Source of the DNA: W425 sp964503235
GTDB taxonomy: Bacteria > Chloroflexota > Dehalococcoidia > Dehalococcoidales > RBG-16-60-22
NCBI GenBank assembly: GCA_964503235.1
Contig: CAZCZJ010000112.1
Coordinates: 1-5,309 of the forward strand
Direction: 5' to 3'
DNA: 5,309 nt
The translations under genes and the position numbers were made by a program. Below the pieces are notes generated by a model. It was not told the DNA's origin. It worked only from the letters and a program-made list of their open reading frames with translations, and made no database searches. How positions within the stretch are numbered: position 1 is the first letter of the stretch; each line of letters begins with the position of its first letter. Shown here piece after piece: positions 1-5,309 of the stretch.

Positions 1-10
1 TTCCTTTTTT
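1..10 (-). promoter_or_regulatory. Possible ribosome binding site of a further gene beyond the left edge
   Basis: On the minus strand, 11 bases after the TGA of the SDR gene, the sequence reads AAAAAAGGAA. Such a purine run placed right after a stop suggests that another operon gene starts just outside the window. The edge cuts it, so this cannot be confirmed. Confidence 0.3.
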
Positions 11-19
11 AGTATGGCA

Positions 20-820
20 TCAATCTGGGATTTGCTTCGACTGTTTCAGCCATGATTCCAGGTAACCATAGGCTGTCCAGCCACCGTCGATAACTATAGT
101 CTGGCCTTCAATGAATTTTGATTCCTCCGATGCGAGGAAGATAACAGCATCAGCGATTCCTTCCAGTTCGGCCAACCTTCCCAGAGGTGTCCGCGTCGCT
201 AGTTCTTCCACGTCGAGAAGGCCTTTTTCTTCAAGGTCTTCAACGAGTTGGGTTTGAACGTAACCGGGAGCGACGGCATTTACGTTGATATTGTATCTAG
301 CCCATTCACAACCCAGGACACGGGTCATTTGCATTACTCCAGCCTTGGCGCTGCTGTAGCATACCCGCTCTGGGAAAGCGCCTATCCCGTTTATAGAAGC
401 GATGTTGATTATTTTACCGCTTTTTTGTTTTATCATCTCCCGGCCGGCTGTCTGGCTGCAGAAGAACACACCCGTCAGCATCACGTCTATACCTTGCCGC
501 CAGCGGCGTTCCTCCAGTTCCTCCGAAGCGCCGACTACCGACATGCCAGCGTTGTTTACCAGTATATCGATTCTACCAAATTTATCCACGACCGTTTGAA
601 TCATGTCGTCGACTGCCCCTTTATTGGCGACGTCAGCCTGGATTACCGTGGTACGCCGACCCAGTGTCCTGATTTCCCTGGCTACTTCTCCCGCTGCATC
701 CACAGACACCGCGCAGTTTAAGGCTATATCAGCCCCTTCTCTGGCGAAAGCCAGCGCAATTGCCCGGCCGATACCGCGGCTGGAACCGGTAACCAGCGCT
801 ACTTTATCCTTTAATCTCAT
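20..820 (-). CDS. Short-chain dehydrogenase/reductase (SDR) with a substituted active-site Asn
   Basis: This is a full-length classical SDR of 266 residues. TGSSRGIG is at 11-18; R15 and the absence of an acidic residue at the end of strand two (ALNCA, 33-37) favour NADP(H). NNAG is at 89-92. The catalytic S142, Y155 and K159 (YSSAK) are present. The Asn that normally completes the tetrad is M114, as aligned on DVMLTGVFF against DINTRGTFL of the neighbouring SDR. The C-terminus runs about 20 residues past the IDGG motif (WTAYGYLESWLKQSKQIPD), longer than a typical FabG-like enzyme. GGAGGAGG at 827-834, six bases upstream, supports the ATG, and the gene starts 32 bases after the CoA-transferase. 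As the last complete gene of the run it may reduce or oxidise an intermediate of the same pathway, for example the ring reductase or the hydroxy-acid dehydrogenase. The assignment between the two SDRs is open. Confidence 0.9.
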   Translation of the reverse strand: MRLKDKVALVTGSSRGIGRAIALAFAREGADIALNCAVSVDAAGEVAREIRTLGRRTTVIQADVANKGAVDDMIQTVVDKFGRIDILVNNAGMSVVGASEELEERRWRQGIDVMLTGVFFCSQTAGREMIKQKSGKIINIASINGIGAFPERVCYSSAKAGVMQMTRVLGCEWARYNINVNAVAPGYVQTQLVEDLEEKGLLDVEELATRTPLGRLAELEGIADAVIFLASEESKFIEGQTIVIDGGWTAYGYLESWLKQSKQIPD

Positions 821-852
821 TTGCCGCCTCCTCCACGGTTATTAACCATGAT

Positions 853-2073
853 TTAAGGAATTGCGCCTTGTTCCTTAAATCTTTCTATATCTTCCCAGCC
901 GTACCCGTGTTCCAGTAGCACTTCTTCGGTATGGGAACCTACGGGCGGTGCCGCGTTCTTTATTCTGGCTGGCGTTTCGGAGAATTGTACGGGGCTGTTC
1001 AGCATTCGTGCCGTGCCCGTTACGGGGTGGTCGATATCGGTAAAAAAGTTATTGACTATGGCCTGTTCGTCCTCCAGGATTTCCGGGATAGACTGGTTGG
1101 CGCTGGCGATAAGGTCGTTCTCGATGAAATTCTTCTCCCATTCCGCCCAGGTCCGGGAAAGAAAGAGGTCATCCAGTAATTTAATCAGTTCCTCGCAGTT
1201 TTCCTCGCGGCTTTCCATGGTGGCGTAGAGGGGGTCGTTTATCCACTCCGGCTTGCCGATTGCCCGGCAGAAGGGTTCCCAGTAGTCCTGGTTGGGATGG
1301 ACCATCATTATCCATCGGCCGTCTTTACTCTTATACGAATTGTACATGGGGTTCGGATTGCGGACTCTGTCCCATATCCTAGGTGGTTGCCCGAATAAGG
1401 CGACCTGGGTGTCCAGTCCCATTGTCCATACCGCCATGTGGTATAAGGAGAGTTCCAGCGCCTGGCCCTTGCCGGTCTTTTGCTTATAATAAAGGGCTCC
1501 GCAGATGCCGCTGACCAGGTGAGCCGAAGCCACCATATCCATCATACCGGGGCGCTGTATAGCCGGGGGACTTGTCGGGTCAGCGGTTACCAAGCTCATC
1601 GGCCCGCCGTAGGACCAGGCCGCTACGTAATCGTAGCCGCGGTATCTGGCTTTAGGACCCTTAGTACCATACCCCGTAAGCAGGCAGTGGACAAGTCCCG
1701 GGTAGCGGTCTTTGAGACTGGGATAGTCCAGAGCGAAGCGCTCCAGTACATCCACTGAATAATTGGTGGCGAAAACATCGGCACCCTCAAGGAGCTTGTG
1801 TAGTATTTCGCGGCCCGGTTCCGTCCGCAGGTTCAGGGCCACGCTTCTCTTGCTCCGGTTGAGAAACTCGAAATGCAACTCGATTTCTCCCTTCGCAAGA
1901 TTCAATAGCAGCGGCGTTCGGTTAAAACTCACCAGGCTTCTCTGCCAGTCTCCCCAAAAGGGCTCTATTTTAATGACATCAGCGCCCCAGTCGGCCAGGA
2001 CAGCAGTAGCAGCCGGCGTAGCCACGACCTGGGCGAAGCTGATTACTTTGACACCTTCGAGTAGTCCGGGCAT
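853..2073 (-). CDS. Family III CoA-transferase (CaiB/BaiF type)
   Basis: The 406-residue protein has the usual length for family III CoA-transferases, which move CoA between carboxylic acids through an enzyme-bound aspartyl thioester. The family pattern is clear: LLEGVKVISFAQ at the start, LADWGADVIKIEP at 26-38, SKRSVALNLRTEPGRE at 74-89, and the catalytic Asp as D179 in RPGMMDM. It is followed by ALYYKQKTGKGQ at 193-204, and the C-terminal HTEEVLLEHGY is standard. GGAGGT at 2082-2087, eight bases upstream, supports the ATG. The gene follows the cupin by 77 bases and precedes the second SDR by 32. In this context it could activate the ring-opened acid (for example 3,5-dioxohexanoate or a hydroxy-oxohexanoate) for thiolysis, but family members act on many acids, including carnitine, oxalate, formate and aryl-succinates. 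The acid substrate and CoA donor cannot be read from the sequence. Confidence 0.93.
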   Translation of the reverse strand: MPGLLEGVKVISFAQVVATPAATAVLADWGADVIKIEPFWGDWQRSLVSFNRTPLLLNLAKGEIELHFEFLNRSKRSVALNLRTEPGREILHKLLEGADVFATNYSVDVLERFALDYPSLKDRYPGLVHCLLTGYGTKGPKARYRGYDYVAAWSYGGPMSLVTADPTSPPAIQRPGMMDMVASAHLVSGICGALYYKQKTGKGQALELSLYHMAVWTMGLDTQVALFGQPPRIWDRVRNPNPMYNSYKSKDGRWIMMVHPNQDYWEPFCRAIGKPEWINDPLYATMESREENCEELIKLLDDLFLSRTWAEWEKNFIENDLIASANQSIPEILEDEQAIVNNFFTDIDHPVTGTARMLNSPVQFSETPARIKNAAPPVGSHTEEVLLEHGYGWEDIERFKEQGAIP

Positions 2074-2117
2074 TGTTATTTACCTCCCCGATAAACAGTA
2101 CTACCGGGAGTTTCCGT

Positions 2118-2131
2118 GTAATAATTATTAC
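2118..2131. promoter_or_regulatory. 14-base perfect palindrome between the cupin and CoA-transferase genes
   Basis: GTAATAATTATTAC reads the same on both strands. It sits in the 77-base space between the cupin stop (2151) and the CoA-transferase ATG (2073), about 31 bases upstream of that gene's ribosome binding site. An AT-rich perfect dyad here could be an operator for a dimeric regulator or part of an internal promoter. It lacks a GC-rich stem and a following T run, so it is not a typical terminator. Function is inference. Confidence 0.4.
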
Positions 2132-2150
2132 GGGATTACAGATATTATTA

Positions 2151-2489
2151 TCAGTAGTTGATGACCACCAGCATCGTCACGGGCATATTGGTCTCGTTGA
2201 TGATTTCCCGTCCCTCGTTGGGCCCGATGAAGATGCCCTCGTTGGGCCCGATTTTATACTGGTCGGTCTTCGTCTTGACGGTTATTTCTCCCTTGAGCAC
2301 CCAGTAGAACTTTTCGTTGGGATTATCTTCATAGCCGTATTCGGCGCCGCCACCGGGCAGAAAATGGGAAAACCCCACCCAGAACTTCTCCGCCCCGGTC
2401 TCTTCCTTACCACTCAGCCTCATGGCTACCATGTCGAAGTGGCCCGGGGCCGCGTATGCTTTGACGTCTTCCAATCGTATCTTTTTCAT
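2151..2489 (-). CDS. Small single-domain cupin lacking the canonical metal-binding histidines
   Basis: The 112-residue protein has a single cupin (double-stranded beta-helix) domain. Motif one is recognisable at 45-68, from PGGG to the strand EKFYWVLKGE, and motif two at 85-98, ending GPNEGREIIN. The HxH pair of motif one is replaced by Y51-G-Y53, and the His of motif two by a Glu/Arg position. E59 of motif one is kept. Only two histidines occur in the whole protein, H17 and H42, both before the motifs. It is therefore probably metal-free or uses a different metal site, and may bind a ligand or act as an isomerase or accessory protein rather than a dioxygenase. It starts 13 bases after the cyclase-family gene, so the two are very likely translated from one mRNA. 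I do not recognise a specific function. The segment IGPNEG occurs twice, eight residues apart. Confidence 0.85.
   Translation of the reverse strand: MKKIRLEDVKAYAAPGHFDMVAMRLSGKEETGAEKFWVGFSHFLPGGGAEYGYEDNPNEKFYWVLKGEITVKTKTDQYKIGPNEGIFIGPNEGREIINETNMPVTMLVVINY
2212..2252. repeat. Two 17-base direct copies, period 24, inside the cupin gene
   Basis: The sequence CCCTCGTTGGGCCCGAT occurs at 2212-2228 and again at 2236-2252. The period of 24 bases is eight codons, so the reading frame is kept and the protein repeats IGPNEG. It covers the end of one strand and the turn of cupin motif two. It could be a small in-frame duplication or chance reuse of codons. Confidence 0.8.
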
Positions 2490-2494
2490 CGTTT

Positions 2495-2500
2495 CTCCCC
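2495..2500 (-). promoter_or_regulatory. Ribosome binding site of the cupin gene
   Basis: GGGGAG on the minus strand stands five bases before the ATG at 2487-2489 and just after the TAA of the cyclase-family gene (2503-2505). It fixes the start of the cupin as a separate protein, despite the open frame that runs in from the N gap. Confidence 0.7.
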
Positions 2501-2502
2501 GC

Positions 2503-3047
2503 TTATGTTGTCCCGTATTTGTAGACGCGGTCCGGCACGTCGTTAATATCGTCCTCGTCGATGAAGGCGACCATGCGCACGATGGAGCCATCGCCCATGT
2601 ACCAGCGGATCGGGAAGCCGGNNNNNNNNNNNNNNNNNNNNNNNNNNNNNNNNNNNNNNNNNNNNNNNNNNNNNNNNNNNNNNNNNNNNNNNNNNNNNNN
2701 NNNNNNNNNNNNNNNNNNNNNCCCTCTTTCATGGGGAGTTTCTTATTGGCGGCATCGAGGTCGGCGGCAGTGACGAGTTCCCACTTTCCCTTGGGGATAT
2801 CCCAGATAACGGCATCGCCGTAGTAACAGGTCAGGGGTATCTCATGGGTAAACATTCCGCCTTCGAAAACATGCCCGGGAGAATCAGCGTGTGTCGTGCA
2901 ATGCATGGTAGTGGTAACGACCTGGGAGAGTACTCCCGACTTCGCCATATAGTGCATACGCTCAATCTTGACATCGGCAAAATACGGCCACAGCGGGCAC
3001 TTGTCTCCAAACGGGTGGCTAAGATCAACTAATATTTCCTTTCCCAT
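2503..3047 (-). CDS. Cyclase-family metal-dependent hydrolase (kynurenine formamidase-like), interrupted by assembly gap
   Basis: The N-terminal 108 residues plus one glycine lie right of the N run, and 38 residues plus stop lie left of it. The family metal motif is visible: H49-C-T-T-H53-A-D55-S-P-G-H59, a variant of HxGTHxDxPxH with Thr replacing Gly. The segment LVDLSHPFGDKCPLWP near the start is also typical. After the gap the correct frame reads GFPIRWYMGDGSIVRMVAFI and ends YKYGTT with TAA at 2503-2505. The two parts are in different frames across exactly 100 Ns, so the N count does not reflect the true length. The family is usually about 210-270 residues, so some 60-120 residues are missing. 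Members hydrolyse amide, lactam or cyclic ketone-type bonds with Mn or Zn. Next to a transhydroxylase, a dihydrophloroglucinol cyclohydrolase role is plausible but inferred. Start supported by AAGGAG at 3055-3060. Confidence 0.82.
2622..2721. other. Assembly gap of 100 Ns inside the cyclase-family gene
   Basis: There are exactly 100 unknown bases, the conventional placeholder for a scaffold join of unknown size. The coding frame entering the gap and the frame leaving it agree only if the true length is 2 modulo 3, whereas 100 is 1 modulo 3. The missing protein length for the family suggests a real gap of roughly 200-350 bases. Reading straight through the Ns creates a false fusion of the cyclase-family protein with the downstream cupin. 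Confidence 0.97.
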
Positions 3048-3101
3048 AATTACACTCCTTATCGTATTTAATAGTCTTATCGGCTATGGTATCGGTAAAA
3101 T

Positions 3102-3866
3102 CTACCAGGTCGTTACTCCGCCGTCGATGTATAGTATCTGACCGGTGATAAAATCAGAAGCCTTGGAAGCAAAGAAAACGGTAGCGCCGACGATGTCTTC
3201 CGGCATAGCCCATTTACCCAGCGGGATGCGGGACTTCATCATCTTGGCGTAGTCCGGGTTGGCCAGGGCGTCACGCGTCAGGTCGGTCTCTACGATGGTG
3301 GGCGCCACGGCGTTGACCAATACATTATGCTTCGCCCATTCGCAGGCCAGAGTCCTTGTCAAGGTATCAACAGCCCCTTTACTGGGACAATACGCTGCGT
3401 AGTCCGCAGGCAAGCCGTAACGGCCTCTTACCGACGACATGTTGATGATTTTCCCGCTTTTCTGCTTTATCATTGACCGGCCGACGGCCTGGCAGATGAG
3501 GAAGGTACCGCGGGTATTGATGTCCATCACCTGCTGCCATTCTTCGATAGGGAAGGTATCGGCCGGCTTGCGAATCGCCAGCCCGTGGGAGTTTACCAGG
3601 ATATCGATGTGGCCGAATTCATTCAAGACACTGTCGACCATGTTCGCCACTGATTTCTCGTCGACGACGTCCACAGTGACCGGCAGCGACTTCCGGCCTT
3701 TGGCGGCTATCTCTTTAGCGACGTCTTTCAGGTGCCCGAGTTTACGGCTGGCAACGGCGACATCGGCGCCGGCATCAGCCAGTCCCAACGCCTGGATCCG
3801 ACCGATGCCCCCTGCACCGCCGGTCACAACTGCCACTTTACTTGTCAAATCAAATAAATCAGCCAT
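3102..3866 (-). CDS. Short-chain dehydrogenase/reductase (SDR), possible step in cyclic or opened polyphenol metabolism
   Basis: This 254-residue protein is a classical SDR (FabG-like fold), full length. The nucleotide-binding motif TGGAGGIG is at 15-22. The active-site residues are N117, S144 or S145, Y159 and K163 (YCPSK), all present. The usual NNAG motif is NSHG at 92-95. The second beta strand ends in S40-R41, which in this family favours NADP(H) over NAD(H). The C-terminus is the standard YIDGG segment. GGAGGG at 3873-3878, six bases upstream, supports the ATG. It lies 94 bases after the transhydroxylase small subunit and 54 bases before the cyclase-family hydrolase. From that position a phloroglucinol-type ring reductase, or a dehydrogenase of the ring-opened hydroxy-oxo acid, would fit. 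Sequence alone does not decide between these or exclude another alcohol or ketone substrate. It shares the segment MIKQKSGKIIN with the second SDR at 20-820. Confidence 0.9.
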   Translation of the reverse strand: MADLFDLTSKVAVVTGGAGGIGRIQALGLADAGADVAVASRKLGHLKDVAKEIAAKGRKSLPVTVDVVDEKSVANMVDSVLNEFGHIDILVNSHGLAIRKPADTFPIEEWQQVMDINTRGTFLICQAVGRSMIKQKSGKIINMSSVRGRYGLPADYAAYCPSKGAVDTLTRTLACEWAKHNVLVNAVAPTIVETDLTRDALANPDYAKMMKSRIPLGKWAMPEDIVGATVFFASKASDFITGQILYIDGGVTTW

Positions 3867-3960
3867 ATTACGCCCTCCAATTTATATACTTACCGTTATT
3901 CCGGGTTTTTTATTGCCGGTATTCATTTCCCGATTTACATACCAAAATCTATGCTGCTAG

Positions 3961-4797
3961 CTATGTTTTATTCAGGACTATATTCCCCAGGTATTCGGTG
4001 GCCTTGAGGTCGACGTCTATCGACTTCGGGGCGTATCCTTTAGCTTCCAGCTTAATCGTGTATTTGCCGTAGTCGAGCCCGTCGAACTCGAAGTCGCCGT
4101 AGTTGTTGGTCTTAGCCGTCGCCGATTTGCCGTCGTAGCTCAGGGTGGCTGTCACATCTTCGGCGCATTCGTCGGTATCTCCGTACACCACGGTGCCGGC
4201 GATGAAGTGTTGGGTAACCTTGTGCAGGTCTATGTAGTAAACACAGGGTTTCGTGTTCCACTCGGGGTGGTAGACCCCGGCGCCCGTCACTTTGAGAAGT
4301 TTGGCGACATCGCTTTGGGGGTCATCCAGGTTACCGAAGAGTAGAGAGCCAGTCGGGCAGGCCTGTACGCACCGGGGAATCTCTCCTTCTTCAAGCCGGT
4401 GGACGCAGAAGGTGCACTTCTGGGGCAGGTTGCTTTCTTCGTTCCAGAATATGGCGCCATACGGGCAGGACTCCACCAATTGCTTTTGCCCTACCGCTTT
4501 CTGCAGGTCTATCACCACTATGCCGTCATCTCTTCTATAGACGGCTCCATTCTCAGCTGCCTTGACGCAGGGAGCGTCCTCGCACTGCATGCAGGGTGTT
4601 GGTATATAGGCAACCTTAACGTAAGGGTATTTACCACGCTCACTTTTGGCAAGGTTCATCCAGAATTGACCGTGTCTGGGTTGAGAGGTGGTGTAGGGGG
4701 GATAGTCATTGTCCCAGTACTCGTCTTTGCAGGCGATAAAGCAGCAATAGCAGGCATTACATTTTGAAATATCGATTACTAAACCCCACCTTGTCAT
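3961..4797 (-). CDS. athS: Iron-sulfur small subunit of a transhydroxylase-type molybdoenzyme, with C-terminal beta domain
   Basis: The 278-residue protein is the electron-transfer subunit partnering the upstream molybdenum subunit. Cysteine groups are C13/C16/C19/C23, C69/C72/C77, C111 and C128/C131/C143/C147. In the four-cluster ferredoxin subunits of this family a further group would sit near 101-107. Here those positions read A101, Q104 and L107, and the paired cysteine of group two is A81, so one whole cluster is cleanly lost and three [4Fe-4S] clusters remain. Residues about 198-278 form a beta-rich domain of carboxypeptidase-regulatory/Cna-B type (FIAGTVVYGD, NNYGDFEFDGLDYGKYTIKL). Three clusters plus a C-terminal beta barrel, and a length near 275, match the small subunit of Pelobacter acidigallici pyrogallol-phloroglucinol transhydroxylase. 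No signal peptide is seen, so it is probably cytoplasmic. The start is supported by AAGGAG at 4807-4812, nine bases upstream. The true substrate is inferred. Confidence 0.88.
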   Translation of the reverse strand: MTRWGLVIDISKCNACYCCFIACKDEYWDNDYPPYTTSQPRHGQFWMNLAKSERGKYPYVKVAYIPTPCMQCEDAPCVKAAENGAVYRRDDGIVVIDLQKAVGQKQLVESCPYGAIFWNEESNLPQKCTFCVHRLEEGEIPRCVQACPTGSLLFGNLDDPQSDVAKLLKVTGAGVYHPEWNTKPCVYYIDLHKVTQHFIAGTVVYGDTDECAEDVTATLSYDGKSATAKTNNYGDFEFDGLDYGKYTIKLEAKGYAPKSIDVDLKATEYLGNIVLNKT

Positions 4798-4829
4798 ATC
4801 TATATACTCCTTTCAGATTTTCTCTCAGG

Positions 4830-5309
4830 CTATTCCCGTTTTACCACCTCAATCAGACAGGAGTTTGAAGCCATCCCGCAAGCATTTTTGGAAATGAAGC
4901 GGTGGTTGGTCAGCAGGTTAATGCATCCCCCTTTGTCCGGTGATTCACCGGGCTCTCCCGTCGGTTCGTAAATGGCACAAGACTCGTAGGAGTGAACTAC
5001 TCCCGGCGGTACGCGTTCGGTAACCTGGGCCGCCATCAGTACGGTGCCTCTATCGTTATAGGCTTTAATTACTTCGTTGTTCTTAATCCCTCTCTTTTTG
5101 GCATCTTCCGGGTTTAGGCGGATTACCCAGTAGTAGTGGCCGTCCTCCATTTTAACACGGTGTTCCGGTATTTCATTTACCCAGCATCCTTTACCGTCAT
5201 ACATGGTATGAAAGCTATAGGCCGGGTGAGGTGAAATCAATTGCAGAGGATATTTGGAGTAAAGCTCCTTAGTGTGATGACCTTCCCAGGAAGGAATATA
5301 TTTGGTAAC
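4830..5309 (-). CDS. athL: Molybdopterin oxidoreductase large subunit, pyrogallol-phloroglucinol transhydroxylase-like (C-terminal part)
   Basis: This is the last 159 residues of a DMSO-reductase-family molybdenum enzyme; the frame stays open to the right edge, so the N-terminal part lies outside. A TTG codon at 5238-5240 is internal and not a start, because the upstream codons continue the protein (ending KYPLQ just before it). What is visible is the molybdopterin-dinucleotide-binding C-terminal domain: a PLQLISPHP stretch, a GHYYWVIRLNPEDAKKRGI segment, the typical NDRGTV strand, and a closing NHRFISKNACGM region. The gene ends in TAG, 32 bases before an iron-sulfur subunit of transhydroxylase type. 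That pairing is why I call it the large subunit of a transhydroxylase, which moves hydroxyl groups between polyphenols in the cytoplasm without net redox change. The substrate-binding residues and any N-terminal signal are not in the window. Related alternatives are resorcinol hydroxylase or another polyphenol-acting member of the family. Confidence 0.85.
   Translation of the reverse strand, partial: VTKYIPSWEGHHTKELYSKYPLQLISPHPAYSFHTMYDGKGCWVNEIPEHRVKMEDGHYYWVIRLNPEDAKKRGIKNNEVIKAYNDRGTVLMAAQVTERVPPGVVHSYESCAIYEPTGEPGESPDKGGCINLLTNHRFISKNACGMASNSCLIEVVKRE

Noticed and set aside
248..721. Plus-strand open frames such as 248-721, 1763-2161, 2073-2546, 3439-3960 and 4399-4767
   Set aside because: They lie antisense to genes with clear family motifs, show no recognisable domains, and are explained by the coding bias of the opposite strand.
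837..847. Small inverted repeat GGTTA-T-TAACC between the CoA-transferase and SDR genes
   Set aside because: Five-base arms with a one-base centre cannot form a useful hairpin and there is no T run; it is likely chance.
2151..3047. A single 298-residue protein joining the cyclase-family N-terminus and the cupin
   Set aside because: It exists only by translating through 100 placeholder Ns in an arbitrary frame. The stretch after the Ns (ASRSAGTWAM and following) is out-of-frame, while the other frame gives a sensible cyclase-family C-terminus and stop, and the cupin has its own ribosome binding site.
3867..3960. Possible terminator or promoter in the 94-base spacer after the transhydroxylase small subunit
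   Set aside because: There are only short imperfect arms (TACCG/CGGTA around a long loop, and CCGG twice) with an A run inside the loop on the coding strand, and no stem followed by Ts. No convincing -35/-10 pair was seen.
4830..5240. A separate small gene starting at the TTG at 5238-5240
   Set aside because: The frame is open upstream to the window edge, and the upstream residues continue the molybdopterin-binding domain, so this is the tail of a larger protein.
1..5309. CRISPR arrays, tRNA or rRNA genes, insertion sequences
   Set aside because: No repeat-spacer pattern, RNA gene signature, transposase or terminal inverted repeats were seen; the window is almost entirely coding on one strand.

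Overview
All seven genes in this window lie on the minus strand and read from right to left, with gaps of only 13 to 94 bases between them. Each complete gene has a clear Shine-Dalgarno sequence, so they look like one operon. A run of exactly 100 Ns (2622-2721) shows this is a scaffold from a draft genome or metagenome bin. The content points to a strictly anaerobic bacterium that metabolises aromatic (polyphenol-type) compounds. The phylum cannot be fixed from the sequence; Desulfobacterota or Chloroflexota/Dehalococcoidia relatives are guesses only.

In order of transcription the window holds: (1) the C-terminal 159 residues of a molybdopterin oxidoreductase large subunit (4830-5309, running off the right edge); (2) its iron-sulfur small subunit with a C-terminal beta-barrel-like domain (3961-4797); (3) a short-chain dehydrogenase/reductase, SDR (3102-3866); (4) a metal-dependent cyclase-family hydrolase interrupted by the assembly gap (2503-3047); (5) a small cupin without the usual metal-binding histidines (2151-2489); (6) a family III (CaiB/BaiF) CoA-transferase (853-2073); (7) a second SDR (20-820). 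A purine-rich stretch at the left edge may be the ribosome binding site of another gene.

Genes 1 and 2 look like pyrogallol-phloroglucinol transhydroxylase. The small subunit has exactly the cysteine set expected for three [4Fe-4S] clusters, plus the extra beta domain described for the Pelobacter acidigallici enzyme. The neighbours then suggest a route: a trihydroxybenzene is converted to phloroglucinol, the ring is reduced by an SDR, opened hydrolytically by the cyclase-family enzyme, the hydroxy-oxo acid is oxidised by the other SDR, and the product is activated by the CoA-transferase before thiolysis. The family calls are well supported by motifs. The substrates and the order of steps are inference from gene context. 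The cupin has no assigned role and is the least explained member.
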